A stretch of 64,000 nt of DNA from Anaerolineae bacterium. GTDB lineage: Bacteria; Chloroflexota; Anaerolineae; Anaerolineales; Anaerolineaceae. This document shows positions 42,349 through 51,154 of the stretch, in pieces. The first letter of the stretch is position 1. Each line of letters opens with the position of its first letter. The stretch lies in assembly GCA_013178185.1 (NCBI GenBank), contig JABLXC010000001.1:62001-126000 (forward strand), read 5' to 3'. Position numbers and translations under genes: made by a program. The notes beneath the pieces were generated by a model that saw only the letters and a list, made by a program, of their open reading frames with translations, was not told the origin of the DNA and searched no databases.

Positions 42349-44660
42349 GATGCACCCTCTAAAGTAAAGTAAAATGTTGCGCCTTTGTTCACTTCCGCTT
42401 CAGGCCATAAATTGCCACCGTGGCGGTGAATGATGCGCTGCACGGTAACCAGCCCGATGCCGGTGCCGGGAAATTCCTGTTCGCTGTGCAAGCGTTGAAA
42501 TGGCGTAAACAGTTTGTTTGCATAAGCCATATCGAAGCCGACGCCGTCGTCGCGCACAAAAAAGACAGCCTTTCCAGACTGCTCCATCCTGCCAAATTGG
42601 ATGCGGGCCGTTGGACGTTTGCCGGTGAACTTGACGGCGTTGCCCAACAGGTTTTCCAGCGCAATCTTAATTAATCCGGCGTCCGCTCGGGCGATCAGAT
42701 TGGGGGCGATCTCGAACTCGATCGTTCGTTCTGGAGCCTGGATTTGAAATTCATGCGCCAGTTCCAGCGCCAGGTCAGAGAGGTCAATGGTTTCCAGCCT
42801 CATCTCGCGGCGGGTTACTCGAGAGAGGTTGAGCAAGTCGTCAATCAGCCGCCCCATTTTTTGAGAAGCTTCTTTTATGCGCTCCAGGTAATGTTTGCCC
42901 TGATCATCCAGCCAGTTTTGATAATCTGCCAGCAGGGCGCCGCTAAAACCATCCAGGGCGCGCAGTGGGGCGCGCAGGTCGTGTGATACGGAATAAGCGA
43001 AGGCTTCTAACTCTTTGTTGGCGACTGAGAGCTGCAGGGTGCGCGCTTGCACACGCCGCTCCAACTCGTCGTTGATCTGTCGGAGCTTTTCTTCGGCAAT
43101 TTTCTGATCCTCCATCACGCTGACCAGGGCGCGTCGTCCCTGCTCTGATTTATTGAGCAGGTTCTGTAATTCTGCTTGAACTTTCTGTCTTTCTTCTTCG
43201 ATCTGTTTGCGCGCCGAGATATCCAACGAAAGCGCGAGGATTTGGTTAACGTTTCCTTGCCTGTCTCGCAGTGGGGCAGCGTGGACGATAAAATGCTTTC
43301 CGGCGTATTCTCCTTCGAAATGAGCGACTTCTCCATTCAATACGCGTTGGTAATGTTCTGCGGCCTGGTTCCCCTTTTCGCTTCCCAGCGTTTCAAAGAT
43401 GGTTTTCCCCGCCAGCATTTCATGGGTCAGGCCAAGGTCTGCCAAACCTTCGCCTGCGCTAAATATGTATCGCAGTTCACGGTCAAGGATGTGAACCACG
43501 GCGCCGGGCAGGTTATTGGCGATTGCACTATAGCGTTCTTCAATCTGCCGCCTGTTCTCTTCGGCCTGTTCGCGTTCGACGGCTTTCAACACCCCATCCA
43601 TCAGCAGGGTGAGCTGTAATACATCCGTCTGGTCGTAATCGGCGGTTTTGTTCGCGACCCCCACGACCGCTACAATTTGCTCTCCCTTGAAGATGGGAAC
43701 GGCCAGATATTTTTGGATTTGGATGTGTCCGGCGGGTAAGCCCTTCTTAAGTGGATTTTTAGCGGTGTAATCGTTTAGGATGATCGCTTTGCGCTGGCGC
43801 ACCGCCTCGCTCAACAAGCCTGTTTCGGTCAGCTTGGAACTGGTTGCGTCATTGGGGAGATCGCATTGCGCCCTGGCTCCTTTGGAAATCGAACTTACCT
43901 TGAATTTCTGCTGTTCTTCTGAATAAAGGAAGATATACCCTATGGTACTATTGGTCAACCGGATAGCTTCTTCGAGCGAAAAATCAAGAAATTCTTGCGC
44001 CGATTGGATCGGTTGTTCTAACACAGTCACCATGCTTTGCAAGCGCTCTTCATTGCGAGCGCGTTCTTCCATGAGCTTTTCGCGGCGAAAGCGGTTAATC
44101 AGCAGCATGCCCACTGCCAGAGTAGCCAGGGGATAGATGGTTAAGACCGGCAGGGTGATGTTTTTCAACACTTCCTGGGCGGTGTTGAAAGGCAATGTGA
44201 ACATGCAGATCAGCATGGCGATGTGGATTGTTAATCCAAAAAGGTAGAGCTGTCCGGCTGTGATGGTTTCCAAAGGTCTGTGGAGCAGCTTTCGCCATAA
44301 AATCCCGATCGAGCCGGTCACCAGAATCACAAGGCTGCCTGTCCACGCCGCGATGCCGCCCTGGTAAAAACGGAAAGCGGCTGTCATGGCAATCGCTATC
44401 AGGGTGGGGGTGAACCCAAAAAACAGACCAGAAATTCCCAGAAGAACCGAGCGTGTATCAAAGACGATGCCCGGCGTCAGCACCCAAGGGGTCATCATGA
44501 CAACGATGCCGATGCCGCCCAGCAGAAATCCCACCGTTACCCGCCAGAGCCTGAAATTTTTAGCGCCTCTGTTGGTAATCAATAAATCAAATAGAAATAC
44601 CAGCGCCAGCAGAAGCGCCGCATTATGGATCAGGATCAAAAAGGGGGGATCATTTTTCAT
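42345..44660 (-). CDS. Membrane histidine kinase (5TMR-type sensor, GAF, PAS)
   Basis: A 771-residue kinase. N-terminal membrane domain of about six helices to residue 195, resembling the 5TM-LYT receptor domain ('LLGISGLFFGFTPTLIA'); GAF domain about 222-365; PAS domain about 375-490; coiled coil; HisKA domain with H560 in 'SVSHDLRAPLRALDGFS'; HATPase domain with N-box 'ENLLGNAVKFT' and 'DDGVGFD'. It has no receiver of its own. The start overlaps the Cache-PAS gene by 11 bases and the stop overlaps the receiver gene by ATGA. Confidence 0.9.
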   Translation of the reverse strand: MKNDPPFLILIHNAALLLALVFLFDLLITNRGAKNFRLWRVTVGFLLGGIGIVVMMTPWVLTPGIVFDTRSVLLGISGLFFGFTPTLIAIAMTAAFRFYQGGIAAWTGSLVILVTGSIGILWRKLLHRPLETITAGQLYLFGLTIHIAMLICMFTLPFNTAQEVLKNITLPVLTIYPLATLAVGMLLINRFRREKLMEERARNEERLQSMVTVLEQPIQSAQEFLDFSLEEAIRLTNSTIGYIFLYSEEQQKFKVSSISKGARAQCDLPNDATSSKLTETGLLSEAVRQRKAIILNDYTAKNPLKKGLPAGHIQIQKYLAVPIFKGEQIVAVVGVANKTADYDQTDVLQLTLLMDGVLKAVEREQAEENRRQIEERYSAIANNLPGAVVHILDRELRYIFSAGEGLADLGLTHEMLAGKTIFETLGSEKGNQAAEHYQRVLNGEVAHFEGEYAGKHFIVHAAPLRDRQGNVNQILALSLDISARKQIEEERQKVQAELQNLLNKSEQGRRALVSVMEDQKIAEEKLRQINDELERRVQARTLQLSVANKELEAFAYSVSHDLRAPLRALDGFSGALLADYQNWLDDQGKHYLERIKEASQKMGRLIDDLLNLSRVTRREMRLETIDLSDLALELAHEFQIQAPERTIEFEIAPNLIARADAGLIKIALENLLGNAVKFTGKRPTARIQFGRMEQSGKAVFFVRDDGVGFDMAYANKLFTPFQRLHSEQEFPGTGIGLVTVQRIIHRHGGNLWPEAEVNKGATFYFTLEGAS

Positions 44661-46992
44661 TTGCAGCGTCCTCCGTAGACGCAGCGTAACGCGGCGGCAG
44701 CCCCAGTTGGGTCAGCAGGGCATTCACTTCCCGTTTCAATTCCAGGATGCGCTGTTCTCGTCCCAACGTCAGGTTGTACCAGCGGTGGAGTTCTTCGACC
44801 TGTTCCGCGATTTTTGCTTCGGCCTGTTTGCGCGCCGTGATATCGTGAATGATCGAGAAAAGTGCGGTTCTTCCGCCTATTTGGATTGGGCTGCTAAAAA
44901 CTTCCACATCGAGGACTTCGCCGTTCTTTTTGCGGTGGCGGAAGAGGAAATATTGACGGCGCTGGGTGCGGGCGTTTTGCATTTCGCTTTGAATTGTTTC
45001 GGGGGGGAGGGTGTTAATCTGGTTGATATTTAAGCGGGTCATCTCTGCCCGTGTCCAGCCATAGAATTCACAGGCGGCTGGGTTGGCGTCTATGATCGCT
45101 CCGTTTTCCGGATTGACCAGCAGCATGACGGCGCGGGTATTCTCGAAGAGCGCCCGGTAGCGCGCTTCGCTTTCTTGTAGGGCGTGCTGAATTTGTTTGC
45201 GCGCGCTGATATCATTGATGATTGCCAAGAACAGGCGTTCGTTCTTGTGTTCAAACAACTGCAGATGCACTTCTACCGGGTAACGGCTGCCATCGGCGCG
45301 TTGATGGACTGTCTCGAAGGTCAGGATGGGAAGTTCACGTCGGGTCAGTGGCTGGATCATCTCTCGGAATGTTTCAGGCGTAAATTCTGGTTTGATATCC
45401 AGCGGTGTTTTGGCGCGCATTTCTTCCAGCGTGTATCCGAGATTTTTGAGCGCTCCTTGGTTGACGAATTTGAAGTGGAGTGTTTCGGCGTCGAAGACAT
45501 AAACTTCGTTGAGGCTGTGGGTGATGACGTAAGTGAGTAAAGCCTGCTCTTTTTGCGCGGCGCGTTCCTGCGTTTGATCGCGAAAGACCAACGCCATGCC
45601 GGCGATCTGGCCATCTGGACCTGGAAGGGGCGCGCCGCTTATCGCAATTGGGTGTTCGATCCCTTGCCGGGAGATTAAGAGGGTGTGATTTGTAAACTCA
45701 ACAATGCGCCCTTCGCGCAGCGACTTTTCGAACGATGCATCAACTTTCGCGCCAGTTTCTTCACTGATGATGTTTAAAACCTGCGTCAGGGGTTTGCCAA
45801 GCGCTTCTGCCTCGTCCCAGCCGGTCAGGGTTTCTGCCGCCGGGTTCACGCGGGTGATAAAACCATTCGCGTCGGTAACGATTACGCCGTCTTCGATGGC
45901 GTATAAGGTGGTACGGGCTTCCTCCAAGGTTTTGAGTGTTTCTTGCCTGGCCAGGGACAGATCTTGATAAAGCCCCCGCTGGTGGACACGAAAGGCGTAT
46001 CCAGCCAGCGCGGCGGTCATCAGTATGGCCAGAACTTCGAAGGCCACCACCGTCCGTCCTAAAGCGTGCGCTTCTGCCTGAATCTCGGCGGCGTCAATTT
46101 TGGATTCCAAAAACCAGGTAGTTTCAGAAACCGGCTGGATGTATGCAAGCGCCTTTACCCCGCGATAATCATGCCCTTCCAGGTATTCATTTTGCCCTGA
46201 GAAAGCCATTATTGAGACGATATTTGTTTCGCTAAATGGAATGCGGAGGGATAAAGGAGGCGCATCGTGAAACTTCAAAGGGCTTAAATAAACGACTTCG
46301 GATTCCTCTTTGCGAAAGAGCGCCGACTCGCTGCTTGGGCTGGAAAGCGGCCAGGATTGAATCAGGGGATAAAGACGGTGCTGGGGATCAATCTGGATCA
46401 CCAGGACGGTTTTCGGCGAATTTTGTTCCACCACAATCGGCGCAGCGACATACAAAACGGTTTTACCGGCGGCCTGGTCCCATATCAAATCGCTCATCTT
46501 GATTTCCTGGCTTTTGGCAACCTGAGCGATGAGCTTTTGAACTTCTGATTCTGGAGAGGCAAAATTAGGATCCGCCGAGATCAAGACGTCGCCCTCCGCG
46601 TTGGCGAGAAACGCATTCTGGTATTCTTTATGATCTACAATGGTTTGCAGGCGTTCGGTTATCGAGGCTTTTAAGTGTAAATCGTCTGGGCGGGAGAGCC
46701 ATTGGTCAATCGCCTGGTTGAAGAAAATGGCAGTCGAATTCAGTCGCGCGTCGCTCAACCGTTCTTGCCGCCAGTGAGCGATTTCATGAGCCATAAGTTT
46801 GGCGGCGATTTGAAGTTCGCCGATTTTTCGCTCGCGAATGGTCTGGAGCTGGCGGTTATAGAATAAAATCCCGCCAGCGATCAGCGTGACCATGACCAGG
46901 CTTGAAAATCCCAGCAAAAGCGCAGGAACGACTTTCGGATTGTGAAAGAACCGCTGTATTCGACTTAGATTTGCCTTTTGCAGCTGGCCCAT
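44650..46992 (-). CDS. Cache-PAS-PAS-PAS sensory protein lacking a kinase domain
   Basis: A 780-residue membrane protein: transmembrane helix about 20-43, a periplasmic dCache-like domain (about 45-310), a second helix about 315-335, three PAS domains (about 355-480, 485-605, 610-735) and a closing coiled coil ('YNLTLGREQRILELKREVN'). That coiled coil is normally the linker into a histidine kinase core, but here the protein ends soon after it. No HisKA, HATPase, GGDEF or methyl-accepting domain is present. It overlaps the kinase gene downstream, so it probably feeds signals to that kinase by contact. Confidence 0.82.
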   Translation of the reverse strand: MGQLQKANLSRIQRFFHNPKVVPALLLGFSSLVMVTLIAGGILFYNRQLQTIRERKIGELQIAAKLMAHEIAHWRQERLSDARLNSTAIFFNQAIDQWLSRPDDLHLKASITERLQTIVDHKEYQNAFLANAEGDVLISADPNFASPESEVQKLIAQVAKSQEIKMSDLIWDQAAGKTVLYVAAPIVVEQNSPKTVLVIQIDPQHRLYPLIQSWPLSSPSSESALFRKEESEVVYLSPLKFHDAPPLSLRIPFSETNIVSIMAFSGQNEYLEGHDYRGVKALAYIQPVSETTWFLESKIDAAEIQAEAHALGRTVVAFEVLAILMTAALAGYAFRVHQRGLYQDLSLARQETLKTLEEARTTLYAIEDGVIVTDANGFITRVNPAAETLTGWDEAEALGKPLTQVLNIISEETGAKVDASFEKSLREGRIVEFTNHTLLISRQGIEHPIAISGAPLPGPDGQIAGMALVFRDQTQERAAQKEQALLTYVITHSLNEVYVFDAETLHFKFVNQGALKNLGYTLEEMRAKTPLDIKPEFTPETFREMIQPLTRRELPILTFETVHQRADGSRYPVEVHLQLFEHKNERLFLAIINDISARKQIQHALQESEARYRALFENTRAVMLLVNPENGAIIDANPAACEFYGWTRAEMTRLNINQINTLPPETIQSEMQNARTQRRQYFLFRHRKKNGEVLDVEVFSSPIQIGGRTALFSIIHDITARKQAEAKIAEQVEELHRWYNLTLGREQRILELKREVNALLTQLGLPPRYAASTEDAANEK

Positions 46993-47226
46993 ACGTGGAA
47001 TCCCTTTATGCCGGTAGAGACATTCTTGATTGGCCAGGCGGACAAACCAGCCCTGAGGCGGAATATCTTGTCAGCCTGACCTGCGATTCGGTCGTTTGGG
47101 TTTTTATGTTTTGCAACAGGTTTAAAAAATTATACAACAGGAACAAAACCTGCGTGTATTTAAGTTCAATTGTTTCGGTTTAATCCCGGCAGATTGGAAA
47201 AAGGGTCGGAAACCCAAAGAAGCTTT

Positions 47227-48354
47227 TTAATTGCGAGATTTTCGCTTCTCCTTTGCTTCTTCCAACGCCAGGGAGATGTGATGCAGCCCTTCGATGAGCT
47301 CTTCGGCCGGCGGCCAGCCGTAGCCGATGCGCATGTAGCGCCGGTCCATGCCGAACCAATGGCCGGGGCCGACGAAGGTGCTGTATTGGTTGTTCAGGAT
47401 CTGGTAGAAGGCATCCACATGGAGGTCGGCGGCCGGTTTAATGCGGGGAAAACAAACCACTCCCCCGGTGGGTTCGACCCATTCCAGGCGCTTCTGCGCT
47501 TCCATCCAGGTCTTGACGATCTCGAAATTGCGTCGGTTCTTTTCCAGGATCGGCGGCAGGATATTTTCTTTTTGCTCCAGCACATGGAGGGCGATTTCTT
47601 CGTCCACCACTGAGTTGCAGATGAAGATCTGCTCTTTTGCGGCCAGAAAGGTCTCTTGTAAATTTGGATCCCGCGTGATGATCCAGCCGATGCGGATGCC
47701 GGGCAGCCCATAAGACTTGGACATGGATGCCACACTGATGCAGCGCGGGCTGATGCTGGCGGCCAGCGGCGTGGGGCCGGCAAAGTTCATCTCGCGGTAG
47801 GTCTCATCTACCAGCAGGTAGCAGCCTTTTGCTTCGGCCAGGGCAGCGGCGGCGCGCAGGTCTTTTTCCGTCAGCGTAACGCCGGTCGGGTTGTGAGGGG
47901 TGGTCAGACTGATCAGCCTGGTTTCAGGGCGGAGGAGGGCCGCCAGCTGGTCTAGATCGAATTGGAAGCCGCTTTCGAAGGACAGGCGCAGGTAATCTAC
48001 CTGGCAGCCGATGGCGCGAGGCGTTTCAATATTGGTGGCGTAATTGGGGTGCATGACCACCAGATGGTTGTCCTTTTCCAGGAGCGAGGTCGCGACGATG
48101 AAGAGCGCAGCTGCCGCGCTGGGGGTCACAATCACATCCTGCGGCGAGAGATTTTCGCCATCGGCGGCGATGCGCTCGCGCAGGGCGGGCTTGCCCAGGT
48201 GGTCAGTGTAGGCCAGGATCAGCGCGTTGAGATCCAGCCCAAGCGCGGCAAGGGGCATATCGCTGACGGAAGATTCCGTCAGGTTACAACGGATATTGGC
48301 GTAGCCAACCTGTTCCGGCGATTCGATTTCGATAGGCATTCTGCGGTAGTCCAT
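47227..48354 (-). CDS. Class I/II PLP-dependent aminotransferase
   Basis: A 375-residue fold-type I aminotransferase. PLP residues are seen: N155 in 'PHNPTG', D183 in 'LVDETY', Y186, the Schiff-base K213 in 'SMSKSYG', and R221 in 'RIGW'. The length and pattern fit the broad AspAT-like group; the substrate cannot be set. The ATG at 48354 is chosen because the family starts there and the sequence further upstream (to 48522) overlaps the methyltransferase-like gene. The gene starts 79 bases after the ICMT-like gene's stop. Confidence 0.82.
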   Translation of the reverse strand: MDYRRMPIEIESPEQVGYANIRCNLTESSVSDMPLAALGLDLNALILAYTDHLGKPALRERIAADGENLSPQDVIVTPSAAAALFIVATSLLEKDNHLVVMHPNYATNIETPRAIGCQVDYLRLSFESGFQFDLDQLAALLRPETRLISLTTPHNPTGVTLTEKDLRAAAALAEAKGCYLLVDETYREMNFAGPTPLAASISPRCISVASMSKSYGLPGIRIGWIITRDPNLQETFLAAKEQIFICNSVVDEEIALHVLEQKENILPPILEKNRRNFEIVKTWMEAQKRLEWVEPTGGVVCFPRIKPAADLHVDAFYQILNNQYSTFVGPGHWFGMDRRYMRIGYGWPPAEELIEGLHHISLALEEAKEKRKSRN

Positions 48355-48433
48355 ACATCCTCTTCTTTGGGTAGTGAATTTTGTTGTTCCGGGGGGCGTC
48401 CAGCAATTTTGGCCGCCGGGCTGGCAAACCTGA

Positions 48434-49117
48434 TTACCAGACGCCTGGGAAAATGCGGTAGCGCACCCGCCGGGCGTATTCCTGGTAACCCGGCAATTCT
48501 GCCTGCAAGGTTCGGTCTTCAAGGAAGGTGCGGATGACCAGCAGGAGGACGTTCAGAGCGCCGAGCGCGAGCGCTCCCCAGGAGGCAAGCAGGAACGCGA
48601 CCGCCAGTTCGTATAGGGAGGCGCCCAGGTAAGCCGGGTGGCGAACGGCGCGATAAGGCCCCTGGCTGACGACGGTTTGCCCCCGCTCGGACTGGATGCG
48701 AACCACCTGCGAGAAAAAGGCGTTTGCAGCGGTGGCCCAAACGATCATACTGTACCCCAAAATACCTAGAGCTAACCCAATCAATTGAACGGCAAGAGGA
48801 AATCCCCCTGTCCAGCCAAAGCGGTGATCGAAACCGGCAACGATATAGCGCGCCAGTTGCGAGAGCCCCAGGATACCGAGGAGGACGGTATCCCACGATT
48901 TGGCTCCCTTGCGGGGGCCGAGGCGCTCGGCCAGAAGGTCTGGATTGGAAGACAGGATGACCCAGGCCGTCGCGATCACCCAACCCAGCGTCAGGCCTGT
49001 AGCCGCCCAGGCAGGCCACCAGGCGGTTTCCCCGGCAGACCAAAACAGCGCTACAGCCATGATGATCACTCCCAACGTTTCGCGAACAATGTACCGTGCA
49101 AGCAGCTTTGTGTTCAT
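48434..49117 (-). CDS. Isoprenylcysteine carboxyl methyltransferase-like membrane protein
   Basis: A 227-residue protein with about five hydrophobic helices and the ICMT/phospholipid-methyltransferase-like motif 'GPYRAVRHPAYLG' near residue 170, followed by 'LEDRTLQAELPGYQEYARRV'. These proteins methylate lipids, isoprenylcysteines or other hydrophobic targets with SAM. Bacterial members mostly have no known target. The ATG at 49117 starts at the first membrane helix; the open frame upstream is A/T-rich promoter DNA. Confidence 0.75.
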   Translation of the reverse strand: MNTKLLARYIVRETLGVIIMAVALFWSAGETAWWPAWAATGLTLGWVIATAWVILSSNPDLLAERLGPRKGAKSWDTVLLGILGLSQLARYIVAGFDHRFGWTGGFPLAVQLIGLALGILGYSMIVWATAANAFFSQVVRIQSERGQTVVSQGPYRAVRHPAYLGASLYELAVAFLLASWGALALGALNVLLLVIRTFLEDRTLQAELPGYQEYARRVRYRIFPGVW

Positions 49118-49200
49118 CGGATCCTCGTTTCTTGTTTTCCTCCTATCATAGCATGAGATCAAGCAGGGGGGCTTCGCATATCTCATTTTGAATTGCCTAC

Positions 49201-49235
49201 TTGTAATTTGAACAAAAAAATGTACAATATATACA
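49201..49235 (+). promoter_or_regulatory. Putative promoter and operator of the DeoR-family gene
   Basis: TTGTAA (49201-49206) and TACAAT (49223-49228) are 16 bases apart, 33 bases before the ATG at 49261. A TGTA-(7)-TACA inverted repeat (49221-49235) overlaps the -10 and could be an autoregulatory operator. This is read by eye and remains tentative. Confidence 0.35.
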
Positions 49236-49260
49236 AATAATATGTTTGAATGAACGTAAA

Positions 49261-50049
49261 ATGAACAGTGTAGAGCAAAGAAAAAAGCACATAATTGAAG
49301 AAATAGAGAGAGTTGGCTCAGTATCGGTTCCGAATCTCGCCAAAGCTTTAGATGTCTCGGATATGACAATCCGCAGGGATTTGACTGAATTAGAAAAAGT
49401 GGGGTTGATTCGCCGAATTCACGGGGGGGCAGTCAATGCGCGCGGACGCAGTTACGAGCCTCCGTTAGCATTACGTAGCACAGAAAATAAAGCGGCAAAA
49501 GAACGCATTGGCCGATATGCTGCTGAGTTTGTCGCCGAAGGAGACAGTATTTCTTTGGATGTGGGCTCAACAATCTTTGAGGTAGCTTTAGGTTTGGAGG
49601 GCATTCGGAATATCACGATCGTCACACCCAGCCTTGCGATTGCTAATTTGTTCTTAAATCGTTCAGATGTGCGCTTGATTGTGCCGGGTGGAATTGTCCG
49701 TCCTGGTGAAACCTCATTGATTGGCGATATTGCTCATCGTACTTTAAAGGATATTTTTGTTGATCGCTTATTCCTGGGGGTTGGAGCAATTGACGCAAAA
49801 GCTGGTTTGACCGAATATAACCTGGACGATACCTCTGTCAAGCAAGTTTTAATCAATAACGCTAAAGAAGTGGTTGTTTTGGCCGATTCCTCTAAATTTC
49901 AAAAAATTGCGTTTGCGTTTGTAGCTTCGTTTGAGTGCATTCATCATTTCATTACGGATAGAGAACCCCCAAAAGCGTTGCTAACGGCTTTGAAAGATCA
50001 CAAGGTCGTCATTCATGTTGTTACGGAAAAGGAGACAACAATTATCTGA
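49261..50049 (+). CDS. DeoR/GlpR-family transcriptional regulator
   Basis: A 262-residue regulator. N-terminal helix-turn-helix 'VSVPNLAKALDVSDMTIRRD' followed by 'HGGAV', then the DeoRC sugar-phosphate sensor domain with 'VGSTIFEVALGL', 'GGIVRPGE' and 'VLADSSKF'. DeoR proteins are repressors released by phosphorylated sugars, which fits the FGGY kinase and sugar transporter in the operon that starts 279 bases downstream on the same strand. I take the ATG at 49261; a TTG at 49246 in frame is possible. Its base composition is that of the low-G+C island. Confidence 0.85.
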   Translation: MNSVEQRKKHIIEEIERVGSVSVPNLAKALDVSDMTIRRDLTELEKVGLIRRIHGGAVNARGRSYEPPLALRSTENKAAKERIGRYAAEFVAEGDSISLDVGSTIFEVALGLEGIRNITIVTPSLAIANLFLNRSDVRLIVPGGIVRPGETSLIGDIAHRTLKDIFVDRLFLGVGAIDAKAGLTEYNLDDTSVKQVLINNAKEVVVLADSSKFQKIAFAFVASFECIHHFITDREPPKALLTALKDHKVVIHVVTEKETTII

Positions 50050-50328
50050 TTTTGGGTTTGGCAGATAAGTCTTCTACACAGAGATATACGCCTTTGTTCA
50101 ACTTCCGGGTGATCTTCCCCGGGTTTTCAAATTTGGAACCTTATAAGATGTGAAGCGCGATTGCTGCGATTGGGATTTGACCAGCGATGTGTTTTCAAAA
50201 AGCCAGGTTTTTTCTACTGTCGTAAGTTAAAGAAAGATCTTGTTTTTTACTTTCTGAATAATCTTTGCAAAATTCTTTTTGATCACTGATAGAAAAACTA
50301 ATAAATTACTAATTGCGAGGTGGAATTT
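50050..50328 (+). promoter_or_regulatory. Likely main promoter region of the catabolic operon
   Basis: The 279 bases between the DeoR-family gene and the BtpA-like gene become strongly A/T-rich towards the 3' end. A TTGCAA at about 50266-50271 with a poor -10 17 bases later is a candidate. A CCGGG repeat (about 50112-50133) lies upstream. No factor-independent terminator is evident after the regulator gene, so read-through is possible. Confidence 0.35.
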
Positions 50329-51144
50329 ATGAATTGGATAAAAGAGTTGTTTGGAACACAAAAACCCATCATCGGCATGTGTCATTTAGAGGCTTTACCT
50401 GGAGATCCGGATTACGATCCTCAGAAGGGATTAGAGTGGGTCGTAGAACGCGCTCGCCATGATATGTTCGCTTTGCAGCAGGGCGGTATTGATGCAATCA
50501 TGTTTTCGAATGAACGGAGTCTCCCTTATATGACCCGGGTGGAACCGATCACTACGGCCTGTTTTGCAAGAGTTGTCACCGAAATGAAACAAGATTTAAG
50601 AGTTCCATTTGGGGTAAATGTGTTGTGGGATGCCACTGCTTCGATAGATTTGGCTGTTGCTACTGGCGCAAGGTTTGTGCGAGAAATTTTCACAGGTGTT
50701 TATGCCAGTGATTTTGGATTGTGGAACACAAATTGTGGGGAAGTAGTCAGGCATCAATACGCCATTCATGGGCAGCACATCAAACTTCTCTTTAACATCT
50801 TTCCAGAGGCGAGCGTTTACCTTGCAAACCGTAGCACAGACAGCATTGCCCGATCCACAGTTTTTAACGCCAAACCCGATGGTTTGTGCGTATCTGGTCT
50901 GACGGCTGGAACTGAAACGGATCCTGAAATCCTGAAGATGGTCAAAAATGTTGTTCCAGATACCCCGATATTTGCAAATACTGGGGTGAATATCCTGAAT
51001 GTAGAAAAGCAGTTAAGCATAGCGGATGGCGCGATCGCTGGCACGGCGTTTAAACGAGATGGATATATCTGGAATGAAGTTGACCAAAAACGCGTCAAAG
51101 AATTTATGGATAAAGTGAAAGCTTTTCGAAGCAGAATTTCATAA
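50329..51144 (+). CDS. BtpA/SgcQ-family TIM-barrel protein
   Basis: A 271-residue protein with the BtpA signature 'IIGMCHLEALPGDP', 'GGIDAIMFSNE', 'VPFGVNVLWDATASIDLA', 'FVREIFTGVYASDFG' and the closing 'VAGTAFKRDG'-like phosphate-binding end. BtpA was named for photosystem I biogenesis in cyanobacteria and SgcQ lies in an E. coli sugar-utilisation cluster; the enzyme reaction is not established. The fold suggests a phosphosugar-type lyase or isomerase. First gene of the operon, with GCGAGG before the ATG; the next gene begins 10 bases after the stop. Confidence 0.82.
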   Translation: MNWIKELFGTQKPIIGMCHLEALPGDPDYDPQKGLEWVVERARHDMFALQQGGIDAIMFSNERSLPYMTRVEPITTACFARVVTEMKQDLRVPFGVNVLWDATASIDLAVATGARFVREIFTGVYASDFGLWNTNCGEVVRHQYAIHGQHIKLLFNIFPEASVYLANRSTDSIARSTVFNAKPDGLCVSGLTAGTETDPEILKMVKNVVPDTPIFANTGVNILNVEKQLSIADGAIAGTAFKRDGYIWNEVDQKRVKEFMDKVKAFRSRIS

Positions 51145-51154
51145 GGAGAAGATT

